The notes under the pieces were generated by a model that saw only the letters and a list, made by a program, of their open reading frames with translations, did no database searches and was not told the DNA's origin. Below are positions 1 through 6,598 of a DNA stretch of 8,986 bases, piece by piece. The stretch is from the NCBI GenBank assembly GCA_023247815.1, contig JAHFFS010000045.1, forward strand, positions 1 to 8,986, written 5' to 3'. Origin of the DNA: Candidatus Omnitrophota bacterium (GTDB lineage: Bacteria; Omnitrophota; Gorgyraeia; Zapsychrales; JANLHA01). The position numbers were made by a program, and so were the translations under genes. How positions within the stretch are numbered: the first letter of the stretch is position 1; each line of letters begins with the position of its first letter.

Positions 1-356
1 TGCTGCTTATCCATTTCCTGCTGAAGTTCCTGCTGAAGATTAACGACCTGCTGTCGCAATGTCTGACTTTCTTGGCGCAAAGAACTCAATTCGGAATTCA
101 TTTGTGCGTTTGCCGATTTTCCTTGAGTTAAAATTCCTTGAATATTATCGATCTTATTTTTGGCATCCGCAAAATCCGATTCCAAACCTTGAATCTGTCC
201 TTTGGCCTTTTCTAAATTTCGTTCCGCCACCATCCGTAAATAACGCTCCTGCATCAATTGGTCCTGCATCTTACTGGTGGTAACATTGGCACTGACCGCC
301 AAAACACATCCGATGATCGCTACAGCAACAGCTACTGGTAACGCTCTACTTTTCAC
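1..356 (-). CDS. Membrane-anchored or lipoprotein coiled-coil protein, partial (3' end outside window)
   Basis: I do not recognise a named family. The reading frame starts with GTG at 354-356 and stays open for 118 codons to the left edge, so the C-terminus is missing. The start is supported by a perfect AGGAGG (minus strand, 364-369) 7 nt upstream. Residues about 5-23 are a hydrophobic Ala/Val-rich segment containing IIGC (Cys17), which fits a weak lipobox; the hydrophobic stretch continues past the Cys, so an uncleaved membrane anchor is equally possible. From about residue 28 onward the chain is rich in Gln, Glu, Lys, Leu and Met, with heptad-like spacing typical of a long coiled coil, becoming Gln-rich (LQQELQQEMDKQ) at the edge. 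It lies 39 nt after the OmpA-like lipoprotein gene and is probably cotranscribed with it, which suggests an envelope-associated structural role. That role is inferred from context only. Confidence 0.72.
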   Translation of the reverse strand, partial: MKSRALPVAVAVAIIGCVLAVSANVTTSKMQDQLMQERYLRMVAERNLEKAKGQIQGLESDFADAKNKIDNIQGILTQGKSANAQMNSELSSLRQESQTLRQQVVNLQQELQQEMDKQ

Positions 357-395
357 GGATTCTCCTCCTTGCTTTGCGTTCAATCCTTTTTAAAA

Positions 396-1046
396 TCATT
401 TGAGGTTTTCCGACGATGGAGCAACTTCCGGTTCCTGTCCCGCCGTCTTCGCTGTCTTGGGCAGGATCACAATTTCAACCCGTCGATTTTTCTGACGGCC
501 TTCAACCGTGTCATTGGTATCCACCGGACGAAATTCTCCATAACCGGTCGCGGCCAGACGGGCTGGATCGATTTGATGATTTTCAATCAAATAATGCAAA
601 ACACTCATGGCCCGGGCTGAAGACAATTCCCAATTGGACTTCCAATTGGATACTTTGATGGGTACGTTATCAGTGTGCCCTTCAATCCCGACACTCAGAT
701 CCCTCACAGTTGTCTGCAGGACGCTCGAGACTTTGTCCAATCTTTCAAAAGCTTCTGAACGCAATTCCGCTTTTCCGGAATCGAAAAGGACCTCGGCAAC
801 AAAGGTGATGACCAAACCCCGTTCCGCCATTTGCACCGAAACTTCTTTATCATTGATTTCGTTTCGCAGCCGATCTTCAAGTTCTTGTTTGGCCCGCTCC
901 AACTCCGAAAGCTCCTGTTTTAACGCGGAAATCCTTTCAACATCTTTCCGTCGCCCTTTTTGGAAGATCACCGTACAACCAGCTAAATTGATGGATATGA
1001 AGATGAGCCCTGTTAAAAGGGTTATCGCGCGAAAAATTTTTGACAT
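396..1046 (-). CDS. OmpA/MotB-family peptidoglycan-binding lipoprotein (Pal-like)
   Basis: A 216-residue protein that probably tethers an outer or inner membrane leaflet to peptidoglycan. The N-terminus is a lipoprotein signal: positively charged start, hydrophobic stretch 7-20, and lipobox LAGC with the lipidated Cys at residue 24. Residues about 35-67 are a charged, heptad-like coiled coil (ISALKQELSELERAKQEL). The OmpA C-terminal domain follows at about 76-195, with VLFDSGKAEL (86-95), EGHTDNVPI (122-130), SNWELSSARA (137-146), a TGYGE turn (167-171) and NRRVEI (187-192). Asp126 and Arg145 match the pair that contacts diaminopimelate in characterised OmpA domains. The SNWELSSARA form is closer to MotB-like and OmpA-like lipoproteins than to classical Pal. 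The tail after 196 is Pro/Glu-rich and probably disordered. The start ATG has a perfect AAGGAGGA 5 nt upstream. No TolB or other Tol gene is next to it, so I do not assign the symbol pal. Confidence 0.9.
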   Translation of the reverse strand: MSKIFRAITLLTGLIFISINLAGCTVIFQKGRRKDVERISALKQELSELERAKQELEDRLRNEINDKEVSVQMAERGLVITFVAEVLFDSGKAELRSEAFERLDKVSSVLQTTVRDLSVGIEGHTDNVPIKVSNWKSNWELSSARAMSVLHYLIENHQIDPARLAATGYGEFRPVDTNDTVEGRQKNRRVEIVILPKTAKTAGQEPEVAPSSENLK

Positions 1047-1071
1047 GTCTTCCTCCTTAGATGTTTTTCAC

Positions 1072-1098
1072 ATTATCATAGCACTTTTTTAAAGTCAA
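1072..1098 (-). promoter_or_regulatory. Probable sigma70-type promoter for the OmpA-like lipoprotein unit
   Basis: On the minus strand, TTGACT (1098-1093) is followed 15 nt later by GATAAT (1077-1072), within the string TATGATAAT. The -35 begins two bases after the purA stop codon and the -10 lies about 26 nt before the lipoprotein ATG, leaving a short leader that contains the Shine-Dalgarno. The spacer is shorter than the usual 16-18 nt, so either it is a modest promoter or the -10 is read one or two bases differently. This is the only gap in the window with a convincing promoter, and it suggests that the last two genes form their own unit. Confidence 0.5.
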
Positions 1099-1099
1099 G

Positions 1100-2374
1100 C
1101 TAATATCGGATAATTGTTTCATGTCGCTTGGAACCAGTTGAGACATAACGAATTTTGACTTTTAGCAACTCCTCAAGGCGCTCCAAATAACGACGAGCAT
1201 TGCCAGGAAGTTTGCTATACTCCTCCACCGCTTTGGTAGGCCATTTCCATCCCGGCAGCGTTTCATAAACCGGCTTGGCTTTGCATAACACTTCAAAATC
1301 CATTGGAAATTCTTTAAAGGTCTTACCCCGATACTGATACGCGGTACAGATCTTAATGTTTTCTAAAATATCCAACACGTCGAGCTTCATGATCGCCAAC
1401 TCCGAAATCCCGTTGATCATCAGCGAATAGCGCACCAAGACGCTGTCAAACCAGCCGCAGCGTCGAGGCCGGCCGGTTGTCGCTCCGAATTCTTTTCCGG
1501 CCTTCTGTACGATGTCTTTCAGGCGAGTGGGAAATTCCGTTGGGAAAGGCCCCTCCCCCACCCTCGTCGTATAGGCCTTGACCGCGGCCACGGCCTTATC
1601 AATCTTCATCGGCGGCACGCCGCTGCCAGGACACACTCCTCCTACGATCGAATTGGAGGATGTGACAAAAGGATACGTTCCAAAATCGATGTCGAGAAAA
1701 GTCCCTTGGGCCCCTTCAAACAAAATGGATTTTTTCTGATCAATGGCCCGGTTCAAATAAATCGCCGTATCAAAAATAAAGGGTTTGATTCTACGGCCGT
1801 AAGCGAGGTAATCGCGATAGACCTCGTCGAAAACAAACTCTTTGGCACCAAATCCTTTCTTAAAAATCTGGTTCTTTTCGGCCAAGTTGTCTTCCAGTTT
1901 TGACTTTAAAATCCGCGGATTTAAAAGATCAATCATGCGGATCCCGCAGCGGGCCACCTTATCGGCATAGCAAGGACCAATGCCGCGGCCAGTCGTGCCA
2001 ATTTTATTTTTACGGACCGATTCCCGCAGACTGTCGAGAATCCGATGATACGGCATCACCACATGACAAAACCCGGAGATCTTCAATTGTTTTGGTGTTA
2101 CCGTAATGCCGCGCTTCTTAAGGTCTTTGAGTTCACTGAGCAGCGCTGGGGGATCGACGACAACACCATTGCCGATCACGCAGACCTTATCACTGTGCAG
2201 GATGGCGGACGGCAACAGATGAAAAATGTACTCTTCGGTTCCAACCACAACCGTGTGGCCAGCATTGTTCCCACCCTGATAACGGACCGTGATATCAACA
2301 TCTTTCGAAAGGAAGTCGATGAGTTTTCCTTTGCCTTCATCTCCCCACTGCGCACCGACAACAACTGTATTCAT
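1100..2374 (-). CDS. purA: Adenylosuccinate synthetase PurA
   Basis: Catalyses GTP-dependent ligation of aspartate to IMP, the first committed step from IMP to AMP, in the cytosol. The 424-residue product has the usual family length. Visible hallmarks are the N-terminal P-loop-like GDEGKGK at 11-17 with catalytic Asp12, the NNAGHTV segment with His40, the GTTGRGIGP loop, the EGAQGTFLDIDFGTYPFVTSSN block, the TRVGEGPFPTE segment, the ATTGRPRRCGWFD block and, near the C-terminus, the GSKRHETI guanine-contact motif. A longer in-frame ATG exists at 2419, but it would overlap the upstream gene. The start at 2374 gives the conserved MNTVVVGAQWGDEGKG terminus and has a strong GAGGTGA Shine-Dalgarno. 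It follows the CcdA-like membrane protein by 10 nt, so it is probably the last gene of the long upstream operon. Nothing in the sequence looks broken. Confidence 0.98.
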   Translation of the reverse strand: MNTVVVGAQWGDEGKGKLIDFLSKDVDITVRYQGGNNAGHTVVVGTEEYIFHLLPSAILHSDKVCVIGNGVVVDPPALLSELKDLKKRGITVTPKQLKISGFCHVVMPYHRILDSLRESVRKNKIGTTGRGIGPCYADKVARCGIRMIDLLNPRILKSKLEDNLAEKNQIFKKGFGAKEFVFDEVYRDYLAYGRRIKPFIFDTAIYLNRAIDQKKSILFEGAQGTFLDIDFGTYPFVTSSNSIVGGVCPGSGVPPMKIDKAVAAVKAYTTRVGEGPFPTEFPTRLKDIVQKAGKEFGATTGRPRRCGWFDSVLVRYSLMINGISELAIMKLDVLDILENIKICTAYQYRGKTFKEFPMDFEVLCKAKPVYETLPGWKWPTKAVEEYSKLPGNARRYLERLEELLKVKIRYVSTGSKRHETIIRY

Positions 2375-2379
2375 CTGGA

Positions 2380-2386
2380 TCACCTC
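2380..2386 (-). promoter_or_regulatory. Ribosome binding site fixing the purA start
   Basis: The minus-strand GAGGTGA ends 5 nt before the ATG at 2374-2372. Its first two bases are shared with the TGA stop (2387-2385) of the upstream membrane-protein gene, so translation of the two is likely coupled. It favours the 2374 start over the ATG at 2419. Confidence 0.75.
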
Positions 2387-3134
2387 ACCATATATAGAAA
2401 AAAGTGAACGAAATGGCATAGGATAAAAAAACCGCTGCCGAGATGATTTGAACTTTACTTAGAACATTTGGCAAACGGACAACCCTTTTCCTGGAAATAA
2501 AAATCCGATCGAGGACCACCAAGGCCGTCAGCGTCGGGAAAATGGTTCCAAAACTATAAAGCAACAACAAAAATCCAGCTCTCCACAGATACCCAGGCAA
2601 GGTCAACTGATAGAGAATGATGGTGACATAGATATTGGGAGGCCAGGCAACGGCCAAAAGCATGGCAACCCCCGCGGCCAGCAAAGACAACACCATCAAT
2701 ACGGCCCTGTTCTGCCAAAAACCCTTCGGCTTAATGCCTTCTCGCGTTTGCTCAAGAAATGGAAACGTTACCAGCAATCGTTCTTCCCGACGCGATTTCA
2801 GAGTAATCCACCAGTCCCGCAAAAGGATGATGCCGATGATAAAATCAAACGTCACAAAAAAAACAAAACTCCAATGCAAAAACCGACCATAACCTTTGGA
2901 AATCAAGAATCCATCAAACAGCCCCGTATTTAAAACAGTGATCCAAATGACGGCGGCCGCTAAAAAAAAGCAGCCGGAATAAAAAATCCTACCCCCCACC
3001 GTCGATACAAAATAAAGAAAACAGAAAAAGAGCAAGAGCGCCAACAACCCTCCCGGATTGATGCTATCTGCTAATCCCGCCCTCAAGGCCGGAAGAGCGG
3101 CAAAACGGACCCATTCACCCCAGCTCAGATTCAT
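2385..3134 (-). CDS. Six-TM CcdA/DsbD-transmembrane-like protein lacking the redox cysteines
   Basis: A 249-residue polytopic inner-membrane protein of unproven function. Six hydrophobic segments are visible at about 25-45, 50-70, 86-105, 144-164, 186-209 and 228-248, with a basic cytosolic-looking loop at 106-120 (LKSRREER). The first segment begins AGLADSINPGG (19-29), closely matching the GLxDxINPC opening of CcdA/DsbD-type thiol-electron transporters. The spacing of the following segments and the YSFGTIFPTL region (193-202) also fit that fold. The canonical Cys of INPC is Gly28 here, and the region where the second Cys (CTG-type motif) would sit reads AVAWPPNIY (161-169). The only cysteines, Cys38 and Cys55, are in other places. 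Electron transfer of the CcdA type is therefore unlikely. It sits 10 nt after serA and 10 nt before purA. No clear Shine-Dalgarno precedes the ATG (upstream GCGCGCGGCT), suggesting coupling to serA translation. The family assignment is from motif memory and is moderate. Confidence 0.75.
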   Translation of the reverse strand: MNLSWGEWVRFAALPALRAGLADSINPGGLLALLLFFCFLYFVSTVGGRIFYSGCFFLAAAVIWITVLNTGLFDGFLISKGYGRFLHWSFVFFVTFDFIIGIILLRDWWITLKSRREERLLVTFPFLEQTREGIKPKGFWQNRAVLMVLSLLAAGVAMLLAVAWPPNIYVTIILYQLTLPGYLWRAGFLLLLYSFGTIFPTLTALVVLDRIFISRKRVVRLPNVLSKVQIISAAVFLSYAISFTFFYIW

Positions 3135-3144
3135 AGCCGCGCGC

Positions 3145-4728
3145 TCAAATCTTGATCAATTTGGCAAACAAAATATCTTTGGTTTTCTTGATTTTTTCGA
3201 TCGTCGCCGCAGAGACATCACTATCCACGTTAACCACACTGACCGCTAATCCACCCGGGGCTTCCCGGCCAAAGGTGATCCCGGCAATATTAATTTTATT
3301 CTCGGCAAGGATCATCCCCACCGCGCCGACGATGCCGGGCTTGTCATTGTTGTTAATAAAAATCACGTTCCCATGCGGACTGGCCTCAACGTAAACGTTG
3401 TTGACTTTAACAATGCGTGGCTGCGAATTTCCCGACAAAGTCCCCCAGATCGTGAAATCTTCTTTCTCACTTTTGATTTCGACATTGACCAAATTCACAA
3501 ATTCTTCTTCTTTATTCGACAGGATCTCCTGAACATTAATCCCCCGCTCACGGGCGATATCAACCGCGTTGATCGAATTGACGGTGTCCCCCAAGATGGG
3601 CGATAAAATGCCGTTGACAAAGGCCATGGTGACCGGAGTGATTTTGTGTTTTGTCATCTCACCGCTGTAAATGATCTTGATATGGGAGATCGCACCCTCG
3701 ACGAGCTGTCCAGAAAATTTCCCCATCCGTTCCGCCAAATCAATATACGGCTCAAGGATTTTATAGGCCTCGGCCGTGACCGACGGAAAATTCGCCGCGT
3801 TAACGATTCCCTTGCCTAACAAAGCGTTACGCACCGCTTCCGCGATTTCGATCGCCACATTGATCTGCGCTTCCGACGTGGCTGCCCCCAAATGCGGGGT
3901 CAGCACACAATTATCTAACTTTAACAATTCCGAACCTGCCGGCAGTGGCTCTTGTTCAAAAACGTCCACGGCGCATCCGGCAATCCTTTTTGTTTTGAGA
4001 GCGCGCACAAGGGCTTGCTCGTCGACAATTCCTCCTCGGGCACAGTTGATCAAACGGACCGAAGGTTTCATCATGTCAAGTTCGATATCAGAAATCAGGC
4101 TCTTATTGTCAGAGGCTTTTGGAATATGGATCGTAATAAAATCGGAGTGCTCAAGCAATCCTTCAAAAGAGACCATGGCAATTTCCATCTTATCGGCCAC
4201 ATCCTTGGTGAGATAAGGGTCATAGGCAATGATCTTCATACCGAACCCCTTCGCCATCTTGGCGACAGTTGATCCGATCCGGCCCAGACCGATGATCCCT
4301 AATGTCTTGCCGTAAAGTTCGACACCACTGAATTTAGAACGTTCCCACAATCCGCTTTTCAGCGATGAGCAAGCCTGTGGGATGTTGCGGGCCAGGGCCA
4401 AAATCAAACTCATGGTATGTTCGGCGGTCGACGTGGTATTACCCGATGGGGTGTTCATGGCCACGACACCTTTTCTGGTCGCGGCTTTCAAATCCACGTT
4501 ATCCATGCCAACACCAGCCCGTCCAATGACTTTCAAACTCGACGCTGCCTCGATGATGTCGGCGGTCACATTGGTCCCGCTGCGGACAATCAAGGCATCA
4601 TAATTTTTAATGATGGCCTTGAGTTCATTGGGCTTCAATCCGAATTTGCAGTCAACCTGGAACCCCGGAGTCGCGGTTAAAATCGCGATCCCTTCCTGCG
4701 CCAACGAATCGCTGATAAGGATCTTCAT
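3145..4728 (-). CDS. serA: D-3-phosphoglycerate dehydrogenase SerA (long, ACT-containing form)
   Basis: Oxidises 3-phosphoglycerate to 3-phosphohydroxypyruvate with NAD, the first step of the phosphorylated serine pathway. The 527-residue length fits the long form. The N-terminal part of the substrate domain contains VIGRAGVGMDNVD (67-79). The NAD-binding Rossmann domain has GLGRIG (147-152) followed by Asp170. The active-site residues expected for 2-hydroxyacid dehydrogenases are present: Arg231 in ARGGIVDE, Glu260 in FEQEPL and His279 in TPHLGA. An intervening allosteric-substrate-binding region spans about 310-450. A C-terminal ACT domain covers about 455-527 (FINNNDKPGIVGAVG), suggesting feedback control by serine, which is family knowledge. 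Upstream in-frame ATGs at 4782 and 4746 are rejected because they lie in or beside a palindromic repeat without a ribosome site. The chosen ATG has AAAGAGG 8 nt upstream and gives the normal MKILISD start. It follows the class V aminotransferase gene by 34 nt. Confidence 0.97.
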   Translation of the reverse strand: MKILISDSLAQEGIAILTATPGFQVDCKFGLKPNELKAIIKNYDALIVRSGTNVTADIIEAASSLKVIGRAGVGMDNVDLKAATRKGVVAMNTPSGNTTSTAEHTMSLILALARNIPQACSSLKSGLWERSKFSGVELYGKTLGIIGLGRIGSTVAKMAKGFGMKIIAYDPYLTKDVADKMEIAMVSFEGLLEHSDFITIHIPKASDNKSLISDIELDMMKPSVRLINCARGGIVDEQALVRALKTKRIAGCAVDVFEQEPLPAGSELLKLDNCVLTPHLGAATSEAQINVAIEIAEAVRNALLGKGIVNAANFPSVTAEAYKILEPYIDLAERMGKFSGQLVEGAISHIKIIYSGEMTKHKITPVTMAFVNGILSPILGDTVNSINAVDIARERGINVQEILSNKEEEFVNLVNVEIKSEKEDFTIWGTLSGNSQPRIVKVNNVYVEASPHGNVIFINNNDKPGIVGAVGMILAENKINIAGITFGREAPGGLAVSVVNVDSDVSAATIEKIKKTKDILFAKLIKI

Positions 4729-4736
4729 GAAATCAG

Positions 4737-4743
4737 CCTCTTT
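4737..4743 (-). promoter_or_regulatory. Ribosome binding site fixing the serA start
   Basis: The minus-strand AAAGAGG lies 8 nt before the ATG at 4728-4726. It supports this start over the two in-frame ATGs further upstream, which would add up to 18 non-conserved residues encoded partly by the palindrome. Confidence 0.55.
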
Positions 4744-4751
4744 CATTTTTT

Positions 4752-4779
4752 GGGGACAGCCCCTAAAGGGACAGTCCCC
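4752..4779. repeat. GGGGAC...GTCCCC palindromic element (REP-like)
   Basis: A 28-nt inverted repeat. On the minus strand GGGGAC pairs with GTCCCC; after one T-T mismatch the stem continues GTCCC with GGGGC (one G-T wobble) around a TTTA loop, giving about 11 paired positions. It is flanked by A/T runs (T-run at 4746-4751, AATTT-rich on the other side). The aminotransferase stop codon (4765-4763) is inside the loop and right arm, so the last few residues of that protein are encoded by the element. The minus-strand hairpin is followed by A residues rather than T residues, so it is not a classical rho-independent terminator for these genes. Similar GGGACAGTCCC elements occur as dispersed repeats in several bacterial groups (general recollection). 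Only one copy is present in this window. Confidence 0.7.
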
Positions 4780-5914
4780 CATTTAAAAATTTCTGCGCGC
4801 TAGCAACGCCGGCGCCCAGTTCAAATCGATACCCGAGCTCTCGCAAAACTTTTTCCAAACAAGCGATCCCAGTTAAAAGATCGTATTCGTCAAGACAGCC
4901 CATATGCGCGATCCGAATGATCTTGCCTTTAAGTTCGGCCTGACCGCCGGCAATGCTGACACCATGTTGATCGCGCATGATCTTGACCAGCTTTTCTCCG
5001 TCGATCCCTTTCGGGACGCAAATGGACGTCAAAACATTGGAGGCGCAAGATTCATCCGCGTAAAGTTTCAACCCCAGCCCCAAAGCACCCTTACGGGTGG
5101 CCTGAGCCAGCCGCCGGTAATGAGCGAATCGATTCTCCAACCCCGCTTCCTTAATCATCTTCATGCTCTCAAGCAGCGCCACGACCAAACCTATCGCCGG
5201 CGTGTAGGGAGTGTCAACGCTTGCAAGGACTTTCTCATAAGCTCGCAAATCGAAATAATACTTTGGACATTTGGAATGGACCATCAAGGTCTTGGCCTTT
5301 GCACTCATGGAAACAAATCCTAGCCCCGGTGGCAACATCAACCCCTTATGTGAAGCTGATGCCGCAACATCAACACTCCAAGCATCGGTCTTCATGTCTT
5401 CAACACCTAATCCACTGACCGCGTCAACGACCAAAACCGCGGGAGTTTCCTTGACCACCTTCCCCAAACTTTTGATGTCAAATGTCACACCCGTTGATGT
5501 CTCCGCCAAAGTGGTAAAAACCGCCTTGATCGTTTTATCTTTTTTGAGCGCCGCCTCAACAATTTTAGGACCAACGACCTTCCCCCACTCAGCCTTGATG
5601 ACTTGCGTTGGGATCCCATAAGCCTGGCATATCTCTGTCCAGCGTTCACCGAATTTTCCCCCTTCAACAATCATCACCTTGTCACCAGGAGACAATAAAG
5701 AACAAACACTGGCCTCCATGGCCCCGGTTCCCGAGGAGGCCAAGATATAAACGTCGTTTTTGGTTTGATAAATTTCTTTCAAACCCTCAATCGCTTCTTT
5801 TAAAAAAACCTGGAACTGCGGAGTTCGGTGATGGATGATCGGACGGCTCAATGCCTCACAGACCCTGGCTGGAACCTGTGTTGGTCCAGGCGTCAATAGC
5901 AAATTGCGTTTCAT
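4763..5914 (-). CDS. Class V PLP aminotransferase (serine-pyruvate/alanine-glyoxylate type)
   Basis: A fold-type I, class V aminotransferase of 383 residues, the normal length for the alanine-glyoxylate/serine-pyruvate group. It opens with the family signature LLTPGPTQVP (6-15), followed by HHRTPQF (28-34), the phosphate-binding ASSGTGAMEAS (59-69), Asp164 in VVDAVSGLG (expected to contact the PLP ring nitrogen) and Lys190 in SASHKGLMLPPGLGF (the Schiff-base lysine). The C-terminal domain has VSIAGGQAELKGKIIRIAHMG, the usual substrate-carboxylate region with its Arg. It starts 3 nt after the clpP stop, with AAGGAAAG as ribosome site inside the clpP 3' end, and lies directly before serA. By analogy with serA-linked class V enzymes in organisms lacking SerC, the likely job is transamination in serine/glycine metabolism, perhaps phosphohydroxypyruvate to phosphoserine. 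The true substrate cannot be read from sequence. The C-terminal NGGLSL tail comes from the palindromic repeat. Confidence 0.93.
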   Translation of the reverse strand: MKRNLLLTPGPTQVPARVCEALSRPIIHHRTPQFQVFLKEAIEGLKEIYQTKNDVYILASSGTGAMEASVCSLLSPGDKVMIVEGGKFGERWTEICQAYGIPTQVIKAEWGKVVGPKIVEAALKKDKTIKAVFTTLAETSTGVTFDIKSLGKVVKETPAVLVVDAVSGLGVEDMKTDAWSVDVAASASHKGLMLPPGLGFVSMSAKAKTLMVHSKCPKYYFDLRAYEKVLASVDTPYTPAIGLVVALLESMKMIKEAGLENRFAHYRRLAQATRKGALGLGLKLYADESCASNVLTSICVPKGIDGEKLVKIMRDQHGVSIAGGQAELKGKIIRIAHMGCLDEYDLLTGIACLEKVLRELGYRFELGAGVASAQKFLNGGLSL

Positions 5915-5917
5915 AAA

Positions 5918-6523
5918 CTACTTTCCTTTCTTAAACTCTAAAACCTCGTCGACCAAACCGTAATCCTTGGCCTCGGCGGCCGACATGAAATAATCGCGGT
6001 CAGTGTCGTTTTCGATCTTCTCAAGTGGCTGTTTGGTATGCCGCGCCAACAACTTGTTCAAATCATCTTTCATGCGTAAAATTTCTTTGGCCTGGATGGA
6101 GATATCGCTCGCTGATCCGCGCGCCCCGCCCCAGGGTTGATGAATCATGATCCTTGAATAAGGAAGGGCATAGCGCTTGCCCTTGCTGCCGGCCGCCAAA
6201 AGAACCGCGCCCATGCTCGCGGCCTGCCCCAGGCAATATGTTCGGATATCGGGTTTGATGTATTGCATCGTGTCATAAATCGCCAATCCCGCCGTAACTG
6301 ATCCACCCGGAGAGTTGACATAAACGTTGATATCTTTGTTGGCGTCTTCGCTCTGCAAAAAGAGCATTTGGGCAATGATCAAATTGGCCACATTATCGTC
6401 GATCGGGGTCCCGATAAAAATGATCCGGTCCTTAAGCAGACGGGAATAAATATCATAAGCCCGCTCGGAATGCCCGGATTTCTCGACCACCATAGGAACT
6501 AATGTTTGTGATTGAGGCTGCAT
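5918..6523 (-). CDS. clpP: ATP-dependent Clp protease proteolytic subunit ClpP
   Basis: A cytosolic serine peptidase that forms a tetradecameric chamber fed by Clp/Hsp100 ATPases. The 201-residue length is normal. The catalytic triad is complete: Ser103 in GQAASMGA, His128 in MIHQPWGG and Asp177 in the NDTDRDYFM segment, with the 25- and 49-residue spacings seen in E. coli ClpP. The substrate-strand motif VNSPGGSVTAG (69-79) is intact, and the DRDYFMSAAEAKDYGLVDEV C-terminal block is typical. The short N-terminal extension fits a processed propeptide. The ATG has AAAGGAGAG about 9 nt upstream. It follows tig, as in the classical tig-clpP-clpX cluster, but the next gene is an aminotransferase and no clpX is in this window. 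The gap to tig is 73 nt, with a heptamer repeat at its start and an A/T-rich remainder. Confidence 0.98.
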   Translation of the reverse strand: MQPQSQTLVPMVVEKSGHSERAYDIYSRLLKDRIIFIGTPIDDNVANLIIAQMLFLQSEDANKDINVYVNSPGGSVTAGLAIYDTMQYIKPDIRTYCLGQAASMGAVLLAAGSKGKRYALPYSRIMIHQPWGGARGSASDISIQAKEILRMKDDLNKLLARHTKQPLEKIENDTDRDYFMSAAEAKDYGLVDEVLEFKKGK

Positions 6524-6577
6524 GACGCGACTCTCCTTTGCTAAAAGTTTTTTAATTTATTACAAATTTGATCAACA

Positions 6578-6598
6578 ACTTGTCACTTGCGACTTGTT
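6578..6598 (+). repeat. Three-unit ACTTGNN heptamer repeat after tig
   Basis: On the plus strand, ACTTG occurs at 6578, 6585 and 6592, an exact period of 7, with variable dinucleotides TC, CG and TT between copies. The last unit overlaps the tig stop codon (6599-6597). The same heptamer unit occurs twice in the gap on the other side of tig. Confidence 0.65.

Noticed and set aside
607..1092. 161-codon open frame on the plus strand opposite the OmpA-like gene
   Set aside because: It lies antisense to a protein with clear OmpA motifs, its own translation shows Ser/Arg-rich composition typical of a shadow frame, and it has no recognisable domain.
2375..2419. N-terminally extended purA start
   Set aside because: It would add 15 residues before the conserved MNTVVVGAQWGDEGKG and overlap the upstream gene, while GAGGTGA is placed for the 2374 start.
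3776..4216. 146-codon plus-strand open frame opposite serA
   Set aside because: The minus strand here encodes the conserved SerA catalytic region; the plus-strand translation has no family resemblance and no convincing ribosome site.
4746..4780. Palindrome as a rho-independent terminator
   Set aside because: On the minus strand the stem is followed by A residues, not T residues; on the plus strand there is no gene to terminate and the bases after the stem are not a T-run.
4729..4782. N-terminally extended serA start
   Set aside because: The extra 18 residues are encoded by the palindrome and leader, are not part of the conserved SerA N-terminus and lack a ribosome site; they would also overlap the aminotransferase gene.
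6535..6590. Promoter upstream of clpP (minus-strand GTGACA, 18 nt, TAATAA)
   Set aside because: The -10 match is poor and the -35 lies inside the heptamer repeat, so the resemblance may be accidental; not strong enough to annotate.
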